In this document: positions 12,762 through 26,516 of the stretch, in pieces
Position numbering within the stretch: the first letter of the stretch is position 1
How the letters are laid out: each line of letters begins with the position of its first letter
Origin: Zonotrichia leucophrys gambelii
Lineage: Eukaryota > Chordata > Aves > Passeriformes > Passerellidae
NCBI RefSeq assembly: GCF_028769735.1
Contig: NC_088173.1
Location: 21,454,038 to 21,518,037, forward strand
Length of the DNA stretch: 64,000 nt
Direction: 5' to 3'
Program-made: the position numbers and the translations under genes
Notes under the pieces: generated by a model
Databases searched by the model: none
The model's input: only the letters and a program-made list of their open reading frames with translations
Told to the model about the DNA's origin: nothing

Positions 12762-14331
12762 CTAAGACAGTGAGCACTGGCAGATCCACTGAATGATCCC
12801 ATAAAAGGATTTTGCTGCCCTGAGCTTTCTCAAATGACTTTAAAAGAAGTTTAGGAAGATTAATTTCCTTTGACCAAAACTAGTCTGCATTAACAGTCAC
12901 GAACTGGTGTCTGATGTTGTATTCTTGAGAACATAGTTTCTTTTAAGATTTTATCACTTTGTACTGCATATACTGTACTAGTGTTTATGTTAGACTGTGC
13001 ACTTCCCTTCTTTAAGCTTTGGCATGATTTGCTATTTTCTGTCAGGCTGATTCTTCAACCAGTGGACTTACGCTAGATTCATGATTTGTTCTTATTGCAG
13101 CTGTAAAATTTAAGACTGAGAGAAGGTTTGCAGAATTTGTGCTTATGAAATGCAGGATTTGTTTTCCCTCTTAATCTAGAAGGAAAACTTTAAAAAGAAT
13201 CTTGGATTTCTGCCAAATGCAATTTTTCTCAGGGTTCTTTTTGGAATATATTTTCTTTGTGACAGTCAGTAGTAAAGTGCAGAGTTGCATTGCTTTGCCA
13301 GTGTCAACAGAGAAACTGATTACTTGGAAAATAGTTGTAGCATTGACATTAGCACAAAAAGCCTCAGCTGATTTTGTCTGGCAAATGAACCATACGTAAA
13401 TAATTATTTTTTAAAATGTTTCTAGTTAACCTTCAAAAGGATATCTACTTTCTGTGTCCTTGTAATGAAGGAAGTTAGAGGTACTGAAAAATCTTTGAAA
13501 TATGAGCAGGAATGTGACATTAGTATAACTGGTACTTCCATGAGTTGACTGAAATAAAATGCAGCAAGCTTGGGAGGATGTACAGGAAATAAAAGGGAAT
13601 ATGTGTCCTGGTTGTGTTTTACAAGCAAACAACTGTTGTTCTGAGAATATCTGGTTTCAGGTATTGGTACAGCCTTCCCCTAGCAAACCAATACAAGATT
13701 TTAATTCGTAGCTTCAGATTTTCTACCTGATCAGCTTAGAGACAGATGACGTGGGGTTTTTTGCTTTTCCCCATTAAAAAAATCAAGATTTTCCTTTAAA
13801 ACTAAGGAAAATGCCCCCACCCAGAGAGTTATCATTATAATTTAACTACTGTTGATAACCATCAATAAAGAAGGGTCCAAACAATATATTTTTTCCTTTG
13901 TTGTGGATTTGTTAAAGACTGCAAATAGAAATAAAGATAATATGAAAAAGCATGAATTCATAATATTTGGTGTTCACTAATTCATTTATTAAGAACACCA
14001 AAAGCTAATTGTTTTTTCTGTTTGATGATAATGTAAGTAAGGACTCTCATCTTCAGTTCACATATCCCATGTACTTTATTTTTTAAAAATTTATTTATAC
14101 AAAACCAAAACCCCCAAAAAGCCATTTAGGAAAGCAAAGTATGGGCAAAAAATGCTGGAAAAAAAGAGAAAAACCCAAATGGCACAGACCAAAACAAAAA
14201 TACTCCCAGCTTCTATGATGATGACCCAATTCAAGCAGTCTGTTTCATTATATGTTCTCCTGTAAGGAGAAAGCAAGGAACAGTTTTCCTAGAGCTGTTA
14301 ATGAAGAAATGCTGGAAAATGGTCATAAATT

Positions 14332-14377
14332 CTTTCATATGCAAAGCGTTAGCATATGAAAGGGGTTTATAAACCCC
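14332..14377. repeat. Two consecutive palindromes
   Basis: An 11-bp stem, ctttcatatgc / gcatatgaaag, with a 9-base loop (14332-14362) runs directly into a perfect 16-bp loop-less palindrome, ggggtttataaacccc (14362-14377). Confidence 0.9.
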
Positions 14378-16449
14378 AAGGATATAATTGCTGATTCAAA
14401 ACAAAAAAATCACCTTTCGTTTCTGTTTTATAAACAGCAAGAGAGAAAAGCAAAGATTCACTAGCAAATCGAAATCTTTCTTTATTATTTTGCTCATTAT
14501 TTGTAACACATATTATGATTTGTGAAATGTCAAGTTCTTCAGGAGAACAGAATTGCAGCTGAACCATTGTTAAGGTAATTATTCAATTCTATCTTTTCAT
14601 GTATGACAAAAATAATTAGAGTTTCTCAATGTAATTTTAGAAGTACCTTGCCATTCCTATGTGAACAGTAGGAGAACAAAAATTGAGCTTGTAGCAATTT
14701 CTTCTTTTTTACTGTCATCAAATGTATTTTCCAAAACGTAAAAAAAACCCCACTTTTCTGTGTTTGTTGCTGTTGATTTTTGAAGGCTCTGTTTCAAAGA
14801 TGTCTGTGTGTCAGTATAGATACAGGGTTTTTTTAAATTACTCAGCTTGTGAGTTAGTCAATAAAACACTAAATACTTGTCAACATGCAGTGTCAAGTAG
14901 CTCTGTTTGTACTGCACCATCCCTTTTCAAATGCTGCTTACAACATTAAGTTCACTTTGTATTGAGTGGTTTGCTTTAATTAACGAAACAAACATTGAAC
15001 TCAGTATAACAATAAGCTGAGGACATTTATTTTGTAGTTGTAAAAAAAAACCAAACCAAACAACCAGACAAAGCTCACCACTAGCAACAAAACATACTGT
15101 CCATAAAATTCTAACTCTCTGAGAGTTATCATGTGTTAATTCTATTGAAATACTAATATAAAATAGCCACAGGAGTGTTTCATCCATGGTTTCTATGAAA
15201 AAGAAGGGAGAAACCATGCACAGGCACACATTTACTTAGAAAATAGCAATGGTACCTAAGGATATCATATGCCACAATGAATCAGTTAAGTAGGTATGCT
15301 TCAAAGCAATATCTAATAATTTAGCATAAGGAATGTTAAATTAAACTGGTCTCCAGACTGCCTTGTAACAGCTGAATTTTTCTACACTCCATCCACTGCC
15401 CTATTTTATTCTCAAATATCTTTGGCAGAGATTAGGCAAAAAAATTCCAAATGGTAATAACAAAACCCATTTTCCAGATAAACTGTAAGTACCTGTAGTG
15501 TGGCTCTTTTGAATAGCTGTCCTTTCATCTTCCACTAATAATGTTGTTGAAGAAGAACACTTTGAAAACGTGTGTTCAGCTAGTAAAGGGGAGAAGTAAA
15601 TTGATCTTCTGCCTCATATATTTTAGAGACAAAGTCAAAATATCCAATAAGGAAGTTTTTTGAAGTTAGTTGGGTGGGTTATTCTGAAGGGGAATTGCGC
15701 TGATTCACATCATCAGTTAAAAATGAAGTCTTAAAGAGGGTGCCTTTTTTGATCTTTGCAGTGGTAACATGTAATGTCATATTGAAGATTTGGCAGAAAT
15801 ATTTTCTGTTTAACCAAAGTGCTAATATAGAAACTTGTTGTTATCTTGAGGAAGTCAAGTTATTGATGGTATTACCAGGAGGGTTTATTTTCAGGTGTGT
15901 TGTTTTCTTCTCTCAAGGTACCACTAGCAGAACCATTGGAAGCACAGAGTTGTGAATGTGAAATTTAGCTGCCCACACGTCTTTGGATGAAGAAGTACAG
16001 AGAGACACATGTTTTTTGAATAATATCTTGAGTGTATTTAAAGAAAGAAAACTGAGAAATTAAAAGGAATTTCATAGAGATTTCAGTTCTCTTGTGTTCT
16101 CTAAGAATCAAAACTGAAAACTGAGAACTGAAAAAAAATAAATCCCAATAAGTTGGAAAAGTTGTAGGTGAGATCATGGAAGGATGCAAGAATAGTCATA
16201 ATGAACCAGAGGTTAATGTAGCCCAGTATTTCTCATTTTTAAGATTCAAAGGACAGCATGTAAGAATAAGGCAGCGCATAGTAATATTTTCTGTTAAAGT
16301 TCTTTTACCCTGTAATTCACAGTGACTGAGGTATCGTAGAACCAAAAGCTTTTGGTTTTGCAAGCTTTTGATAAAGTCTTCATGGATTTGAGGACTTTAT
16401 AGAGAAGGTTACAAAGTTTGTGAAGTAAAAAATAAGGAAGATCTGGTTG

Positions 16450-17090
16450 AGGATATGAAGGTGAGGACAACCTTGACTACAGTGACCATGAAATGGCTGA
16501 GTCAAAGAGCCTAAGAGGAGACAGCAGGGCAAAAAGCAATACAACAAAGGACTTCAGGAAAGGAGACTTCAGCCTGTTCAAGGATGTGCTTAGAAGAATT
16601 CCATAAAAGATCATGCTGAAAATAAAAGGGGTCTAAGAGAGATGGTTGGTTTTCAAGGATGACCTCCTCTATGCTCAAGAACAGGCTTTCACAATGAACA
16701 GTAAATTAAAAGCAGCAAGAAGTCTGTATTAATGAACAAGGAGCTCTTGACATAACTCAAATAAAAAGAAAAGTGTAAAGAATGACAGGTGACCCAGGAA
16801 GAACCTGGAGACTCTGTTTGAATGTGCAGATAAGAAAAGATGAAGCCATCCCAGAATTGGATCTGCTCCAGATATTTGAAGGTGTAGAGAGTTTCAGGAC
16901 TCTTTCAGCAGCCAAAGAAAGGAGAAGATATGGACCTTTTGCTGAGCTGGCATGGGACCCAGTGCCAAAAGAAGTACAAGATGATAATGTACTAAAAGCC
17001 TCTTTTGCCTCAGTCTTGATCACAAACATTTCCTTTCAGGAATCCCAGATCCCTGAAATCAGTTCACAGCAGTAGTGCTTCTCTAATGTA
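16450..17090 (+). mobile_element. CR1 LINE fragment (region before the RT)
   Basis: The sequence follows the CR1 segment between endonuclease and reverse transcriptase. It has a gtgaccatgaaatggctgag block, an acttcagg...ggatgtgcttagaagaat block, an aaggatgacctcctc block, and near the end gcctcttttgcctcagtctt followed by caggaatcccagatccc. Frames are broken by stops and deletions. The 294-nt open frame at 16782-17075 is a piece of this element, not a separate gene. It lies in the sense direction and ends 460 bp before the Ig1 exon. Confidence 0.8.
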
Positions 17091-17552
17091 TCAGTGAATC
17101 TAATGAGAAGAATTGAAGAAAAAGGAGAATTTTTTTTTGTCATGTCTGCTTATTACAAAGAATCGCAACACCTCCACAGGATGTCATTTGACTTGTTAAT
17201 TTTTGCATAGATTTATATTTTTCTCTGCTCGGTTGCAATTCTCAACAGCTTTTCTTCTGCAAATAACTGTCATAGCTAAGTAAACATATTGCTTCTGCTG
17301 AGTTTATCTAGTTGTTAAAATAAAAGTTGTATTTTCTTTTACAGTCACAATATATGTAGCAAGATTAAACAACTCCACCATTCACAAGTAAAATATTTGA
17401 ATTTCAGATTACTGTCAGATATGCTGGTTTAATATTTGTGATGTGTCATGTCTGATATTTGCATCACAGCTTTGTTGCTGAGATGATGAGCGTAATTACT
17501 GTAGAGATGTGGGTTTAATTATGATAACCTTGTTTTTAATCTTTCCTGGTAG

Positions 17553-17852
<300 letters not shown>

Positions 17853-19260
17853 TAGAATAAGAACTATTAAAAGGTGTAAAGATAGTCCAGAGGACTTCCT
17901 TTGCACCTCGGATGTTATGCAGAACAGAAGTGGTTTATATATAAATAGACACACAGATGAAGTAGGTTCTAGTATTAATTTAGTAACCTGGGGAGCATGC
18001 TGAGAAAAATAAATGTGTAAGTTTCTTGTGTTAAGAATGCTTTGTTGAATATAAGATTAATAGAATGCACTTCCCTGAAGGTTTTGTAATTGATGTAGGC
18101 TTCTAAATTCACATTTATGTTATTGAAATCTACCCATGATTTTAGTAGATTAGCTTGAGGCACCTGGGTTTTAAAACTTGATCTTTACATTTTCCTACAT
18201 CTGTTCGAGTTCCAGGTAACACTTCATTGAATTCTGTACTTGGACAAAACTGCTTTGTTACTGGTGCCCTGAAGACAGGCCTTTACCTTCTCTCAAGATG
18301 ATGTACCCTCTCTTTTTTCTCATATGCAATTTATTTCCTAAAGTATTTTAAGGAATTCTTTTCCTCTGATGAAGGGTCTGCTTTATCATCTCTGAGGTTT
18401 AGTGACTTTTTTTTTTTTTTCCTGAGAGCGCTTTCAGGTTATTTCAACTCAAATTTTCTTTTAGGCTTAACACTCCCTTTCTGCTGTAAACTACCAGTGC
18501 TTGTCATTCCATGTTGTTGTTTAATCCTATCCAGAATCATGTTTGACCTCAATCTTCTCCAAATTTACTTTGCCTTAAGAGGCTGTATTTCTCTCCTGAG
18601 GCATACTCTAGCCCTAGTTTCCTGGCCACTGCTGTTACCATCATTCTTTGTTTTGTTAACTGTTAATCAGTTGCATAAGCCCTTATTTGGCTGACTTTTT
18701 TTAACATCTGAGAATGCTGAAATATTTTCTTTTATTCTTATCTTTCATGTATATCCATATGAAATACAGCTCCCAAAATTATTTTGGCATTTTATTTGAT
18801 TTTTCTTCTTTTAATAGCCTTTCCCCCCTTTTCTGTTCTTAATATCTTCACATTTTAAATTCATTTGACACTTAGTGCTTGTTTGCGGTTTTATAAACAT
18901 TTTGTCTTTGCTGTTATGTTTGTCCAGGAAGCTGGCTTGTAATATTTCTCTATCCATATATTTCAACTTTTTTTCCCTAGTTTCTTCCCCTCCTGAACCA
19001 CAACATCTTGTACATTGAGTGTTGTCTCCAAGGTAATGGGAAAATGGCATCAACATATTTTCCTCCAAATTTTTCTTCTGGGATTATTTTCTGTCATTTA
19101 AAAAGCCAGATAGCAATTACTGGCTAAACTGGTGTGAAGTCTGATGTGCAGTTTATTAATATTTTAATTCCTGAAGACATAGCAAAGTTCTTGGCAAGCT
19201 GAACACGTTAGTGAGTTCTTGACCAACATCCTCCTCTGTTTTATGGGGTTTGGTTTTAAG

Positions 19261-19303
19261 TTATAATTTAAATAAATTATTATTATAATTTAAATAAATT
19301 ATT
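19261..19303. repeat. Tandem duplication of a ~22-bp AT unit
   Basis: Two adjacent copies of ttataatttaaataaattat plus one or two bases. Confidence 0.93.
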
Positions 19304-20634
19304 CACAAAATTATATTCTTATCAACACATTCCTGGCCAATCCCATGTGTAAATAATCCCCCAGAGGTGCATAGCAAGAGTTAAAATATTCTTGAATTCA
19401 TGTTTGTCTCAGTTCAGCGCATAATGAGGCAAAACTCCGCTCAAGTTGAAGAAGGTTTTCTGCAAGACTAGAAAATCAAGCAACATAATTTGAGAGAGGT
19501 GAAGGAGGACAAATGTAGGTTTTTCTAGTGATAATGTGTCTGACAGAAAATTGGTTTTTCATCTGGAAACCTCTGTAAGCCTCAGATAGCTGCTATTGCA
19601 AAAGCTGGCACTGGAGTGGTACCTTCCTAAATGATTTTGGATGTTGATATTTTGGGGAGCAAGAAACAGGCAAAGGAGACCTTTTGAGCAATAGGATTAT
19701 TTGCTGTGCGTGTTGTGGAAAAATTGAGTTAAATCCACTGAGATGAAAGGTCAAATGAACAGCTCTTCCACAGTTTAGATTTGTACTTCTAAGGAATAAG
19801 CTTCTTAAGCACAGGCATGATGGTCAGTACTTGTAGCTGTGATAATGACTAATTAATATAATGATACTTGTATTTACTGGAGAGTCAGTCAAAAGGTTAA
19901 TGGGATAATGAGACTACGTTGAGCACAAAGATTTAATGTGGAGGTTCAGTGAAAACAATGTAATTAGATTTTAAGTTCGTTCTTGGTTTCCATTTATGTA
20001 TAGCTATATATTTTTAGGGAAAAAAAATCACATATTTTAGGCTAGTATGCAATAATTATAGATATAAATTTGATTTACTTTTAAGATAAAAATCTAAGAT
20101 ATTTTTAGTTTTGAATTATCTGGCACAGTAATAAAGAATAATGAGCTTCCTTTGGAGTTTTAAAAATACATTAATGAGCACTGTAAAAGACTTGTTTTAT
20201 GGTGAAATAATCAGTCTACTCTTATACAAATAATATGGTAAATATTATGAGCAACCCTATAGGTTGATATTTTAAGTCTTTTCATATAAACTAAAAACAA
20301 AACCAAAATAAAAATTGTGATCAGGAAGAAGTAACTCTTTCATGACTTAGTCTTAATTATTAGTATTTATAATATTTGCGACTTTCTGTGTATACGGTTT
20401 TGAGATTATATGACTCTGGGACTTTATGACTAAATGAACTTGTGTCTATCAGTTTGATCTTTATTTTTCTTCTAAAATGCCAGTGATACTTAAATAAGAT
20501 CAGCAGTTCTGATACATTAAGGTACAGAATGAAGAGCCCAGTGCCTCAGCCAGATGTAAGCAGGGAACGTGTAGTGTCTGAAGAATTGTTTGCCAGCTTT
20601 GTTTTTCCAAAGTACCTAAGCTTAAGCAAGAGTT

Positions 20635-20639
<5 letters not shown>

Positions 20640-20665
<26 letters not shown>
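20640..20665. repeat. (TA)n microsatellite
   Basis: An uninterrupted TA run of about 12-13 units. Confidence 0.95.
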
Positions 20666-21093
20666 CACTAGAAGAACCTAGTTCACTATAGCTATCCCCT
20701 GTTTCTTTTTTAAACACATGCATTCTCCTGGATTCAAGACAGCTGGAATAGACTATTTTCTCACTTCCCTCCCCCGTGAGACCCAACTGAAATAATGCTC
20801 AAGAGGTTTTATAGAAGGTGGTAGAGCTATTGAATAGTAACATATCCGCCATATTTGGAACCAACAGTCACATTGCTATTTGAATTGAAAGATAAGGGAT
20901 ATAGAATTCACTCAATTGTGTGTTATACTTTACTAGATACAAACATGCGGTGTCTCCCCTCCCTTTTTAACCTATGTTATGATCTCTCCCTTTTAAAGTT
21001 TTTTTTAGCTCAAGGTGCTAGAACATATCTCTTTGAAAATCAGTGTGAACAGTCACATTAATTATGTACTTTAAATTTTATTTCTGGTGATAT

Positions 21094-21190
21094 TTATTTG
21101 TTTGTTTGTTTGTTTGTTTTGGTCAGCTACACCAAAAACCCAAACAAAAACCAGCAAAACAAAACAGACAAACAAAAACCTGATTCAAAC
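21094..21190. repeat. (TTTG)n followed by CAAA-rich tract
   Basis: About six TTTG units at 21095-21120 are followed within 15 bases by a longer C/A-rich tract with many CAAA units, so the two can pair in a loose foldback. Confidence 0.8.
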
Positions 21191-22979
21191 AAACCCCAAA
21201 GACTTTACATTGCATTTGTCACATTGAATTAACTTTTTAGACTGAGCCCACAACTCCACTTATATTTCGGTTGTCTGCAGCATGCCTCAGTGGCACAGTT
21301 CTTTCTTAGTGGAATATTACAAATAGTCTTCAGGGTAACATGAAATAAAAATTATAATGCAAAACAAGGCTTGAAAAACATTTCTAATTGCATAAACCTG
21401 TCAGACACAGAGTTGGTGAGGAAAGAGGAAAATGGCAGCAATTAGAGGAAAGACATGTCAAAAAATAAACCCTATTGTCATGCAAGAACCTCTGTTCCTG
21501 GAAAAACAGTGCTAAAGGGAACAGGATCTACTATAGAAATAAGGAATGGTAAAAGAAAACTCAGATATATTTTCACCTGAGCAGATCCTCCCTTTCATAT
21601 GTCCTAACAACCCTTAAGTAGTTAATTTAGCAACAATAACATTTTGTCATGCAGGGTAAGCTTTTATTTGTTGGTTTAGGGACAGTTGGATTTCAGTTAT
21701 AACATTTTCTAAAACTTTTTTTAGCAATAATATTGCATTAGAAATATTGCATGCCTTTTGCCCAAATAAAACTAATACATTCCTCTTTCCTGTCAGTGAA
21801 AATTCTTTGAAATTGAACTGTTCAAAAAATTCTCTTCACATGTTCTCAACAGAAGTCTGTCCAGGTGAGGTAGTTAAATACCCTTAAGTTTTTTATGCAA
21901 TTAGAATATTTCACTGACACAGAAAGCGAATAGAAATATCCTGGCGTGTGTAGTCAGAACACAACTAATTGCAGTGCCTTGCTATTGGTCCTAAAAGTTG
22001 TTTCTGTTGCTGAGATGCTTGAGAGTGTTCAGTGATGGCAGTCCAGTCTCTAAGGAAGTGGAGGTCCTTGCTTTTCCAGAGACAAGGTGGAAGAATAAGG
22101 CATTTGGTTTTGCTGTAGTGGGAAATCTACAACATGAGGTGGGCCACCCAAAGGACCTTGTGTCAAGAAATGCTGAACAGGCAGATATGAAAAATGGACT
22201 TCAGGAAGTGTGACCGAGCAAGAATGGGAGCTGAGGTGCCAAAAATATTCAAACCAGTGAATGTGCAGTCAAGCAGAGCCCATTCTGAAGAGCACAGTGG
22301 GGAAGGCAAGGTCTCAGTATGGAGCACACAGTGCTATGCAAGAGGAGATTAAAGAGGGAAGAAATTGAGGGGAAATAGGAGTGGGAATGTCAGGCTTGAG
22401 ATGAAAAAATAAGATCCACTTCCATGAAAGCAAAGTCCTTTCCAGAAAATCAATAGAAACCTTAAATCTCTGATATTTATGTGCTCTTCCTCTCAGCTGG
22501 TAGTCTAAGAAACTAAAAGACATATTATCTAATTTTTAACCTTCTCCCATGTTATTATATTACATTTTTGCAATTTGCATATTGGGGTTATGTTGAAAAG
22601 ACTGTTCTCTCTAACTGGGTTTAAAATATCTCTGAAACCTACTGATTTTTGCATCCTATCTGAGATAAGGTGGATTTATGCATTTCTTGCAATGCAGAAA
22701 TGTAAGGCATTTCTATGATCTAATGGGACAGCATGCTGAGACATCTCTTGTAAATAGTTGAATAGGATTTGAAAATGTTTAATCTCATGCCAAAGTAGAC
22801 ACAGTTAATTTTTGATCTTGTTATCTTCTTTCATTATCAACTGATACTTCATCCTCTACCCAGCTGTGTTTTGTGACAACCTAAGTATTCCACACTTTTA
22901 GAGCTGCATTAAACAAAACTTTGGGGAATAGGAAATACACTTCCTTAATCTTATTACAGTTAATATTTTTTTATTTTTA

Positions 22980-23503
22980 GAAACAACCTCAAGCAAGTTG
23001 TCTCATGAGTTGCTGACTCATGTTCAACTTGCCATCAGCCAGGACCCCCAGGTTTCTTTCCACAGCACTGCTCTCCAGCACCTCATTCCCCAGTTTGTAC
23101 AACCAACCAAGATTGCCCCTGGTTGTAGGTGCCCCAGGTGCAGAATCTGGCATTTTCCCATACAGTTGGTGATTTCCCATCTCTCTAATTTGTTGAGGTC
23201 TCTCTGCAGGACCTCTCTGTCCTTGAGGGAGTTAATAGCTTCTCCCAATTTGGTGTTGTCAGCGAAGTTACTTAGTATTCCTTCAAGTCCTGTGCTGTGT
23301 CCAAGTCTTTAATGAACATTTTGAAGAGAACTGGGTTGAGGATTAAGCCCTGTGCAACCCCACTAATGACTGGATCCCAGCCAGATGTTACCCCATTCAC
23401 TGTAACTCTGTTCCTGACCCTTGAGCTGCTGTTCACCCATCATGTAACACAGTTATCCAGCTGTGTGGACATTTTGTCCAGAAGGATGTATGTCTTAAAA
23501 TCT
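22980..23503 (-). mobile_element. CR1 LINE fragment, antisense, RT part
   Basis: Read on the - strand this is CR1 reverse transcriptase: R-V-T-V-N-G, then V-I-S-G-V-A-Q-G, then [12 protein letters not shown], a frameshift, F-A-D-N-T-K-L-G-E-A, L-Q-R-D-L-N-K-L-E-R-W, a K-C-Q-I-L-H-L-G box and finally L-G-V-L-A-D-G-K-L-N-M-S-Q-Q. The catalytic FADD box reads FADN and the frame shifts at least twice. Both ends are cut. The copy stops inside the RT at 22980, so the CR1 3' end is missing. Confidence 0.85.
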
Positions 23504-23980
23504 TAATTAATGATCTGAATAAGGGGTCAGAGTTCTACCTTCAACAGTTCTGTAGATGGCACCAAACTGAGAGGAGTGGCTGATAGACTACAGGGTCATG
23601 CTGCTACTTGTTTGACAGGATGGAGAAATGAACCAGCAGGAATTTAGGAAGTTCAAAGAGAAGTGCAAGAATCCTGTACCCAGGGAAAAACTACCCTGGT
23701 ACAGCAGTATATCCCGGAGACCACCTAGTGGAATGCATCTTGGCAGGAAAGGACTTCAGAGGGATATCAGGTTGAACATAAACTAGTGAAGTGTCTGTAT
23801 GGTAAAGAAGGAAGGTGGTATCATGGGCACAGAAGGTCCTGTCTGAACAGGTATAAAGAATTATAAACCTGAACAGGTTTTATGCATGTAGAAGGGATTG
23901 TTACTAGGTGTTTTGAAAAGAGGGGAAAGGTGGAGATGAAATGTTAAGATTTGTGAAACAGGGCAATTAAAATCTCTTTA
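23504..23980 (+). mobile_element. CR1 LINE fragment, sense, RT part to thumb
   Basis: Starts with aattaatgatctgaataagg (I-N-D-L-N-K-G), followed by the degraded active-site and L-Q-R-D-L region. It then has the aaggacttcagagggat and taaagaaggaaggtggtatc stretches that in intact CR1 encode the K-D-L-G-V-L-V-D and A-K-K-A-N-G-I-L motifs. Many stops. It abuts the antisense copy directly and partly repeats the same RT region, so the two are separate copies and not one copy with an internal inversion. The right boundary is approximate. Confidence 0.7.
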
Positions 23981-24263
23981 CAACATATCACGACTTGCTA
24001 ATTGTACACTAGTCATATTTTATAAAGAAATCTAAGGAAAAATAAAAATCTTAATACTCAACCACCAACTATTGAAGAATTGAGGCTTTTTTCTTTGATA
24101 CCACAGTGAAAAGAGGTTTTTTCTCACAGAATATTTTGTCTGCTTCATAAATTTTCTGAGACAGAATTCTGCATTGAATGTCACTGAATATCTGATGAAT
24201 ACCACATCTGTATGAAGGGGTCTTCTGAATTGCTTATAGTTATTTTTCTTAAAATGAAAATAA

Positions 24264-26516
<2,253 letters not shown>

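Larger units (their letters stand above)
1..17552 (+). other. FSTL5: FSTL5 intron (5' part outside window)
   Basis: No FSTL5 exon was recognised here. The expected upstream exon, carrying the first half of Ig1 with its I-W-K-R-N core, is absent by eye, so the intron is taken to start before the window. It contains CR1 pieces near 300-735 and 16450-17090 and the antisense retroviral remnant at 4532-5980. Bases 736-3290 and 5980-16450 are AT-rich with no recognised gene or repeat apart from small hairpins and a 20-bp tandem repeat. Bases 3330-3960 are somewhat richer in GC and may be an old unidentified repeat. Bases 1-299 are also unassigned and may be an older part of the first CR1 copy. Confidence 0.75.

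Noticed and set aside
16782..17075. 97-codon frame upstream of the first exon considered as an FSTL5 exon
   Set aside because: It follows the CR1 inter-domain sequence and has no resemblance to FSTL5.
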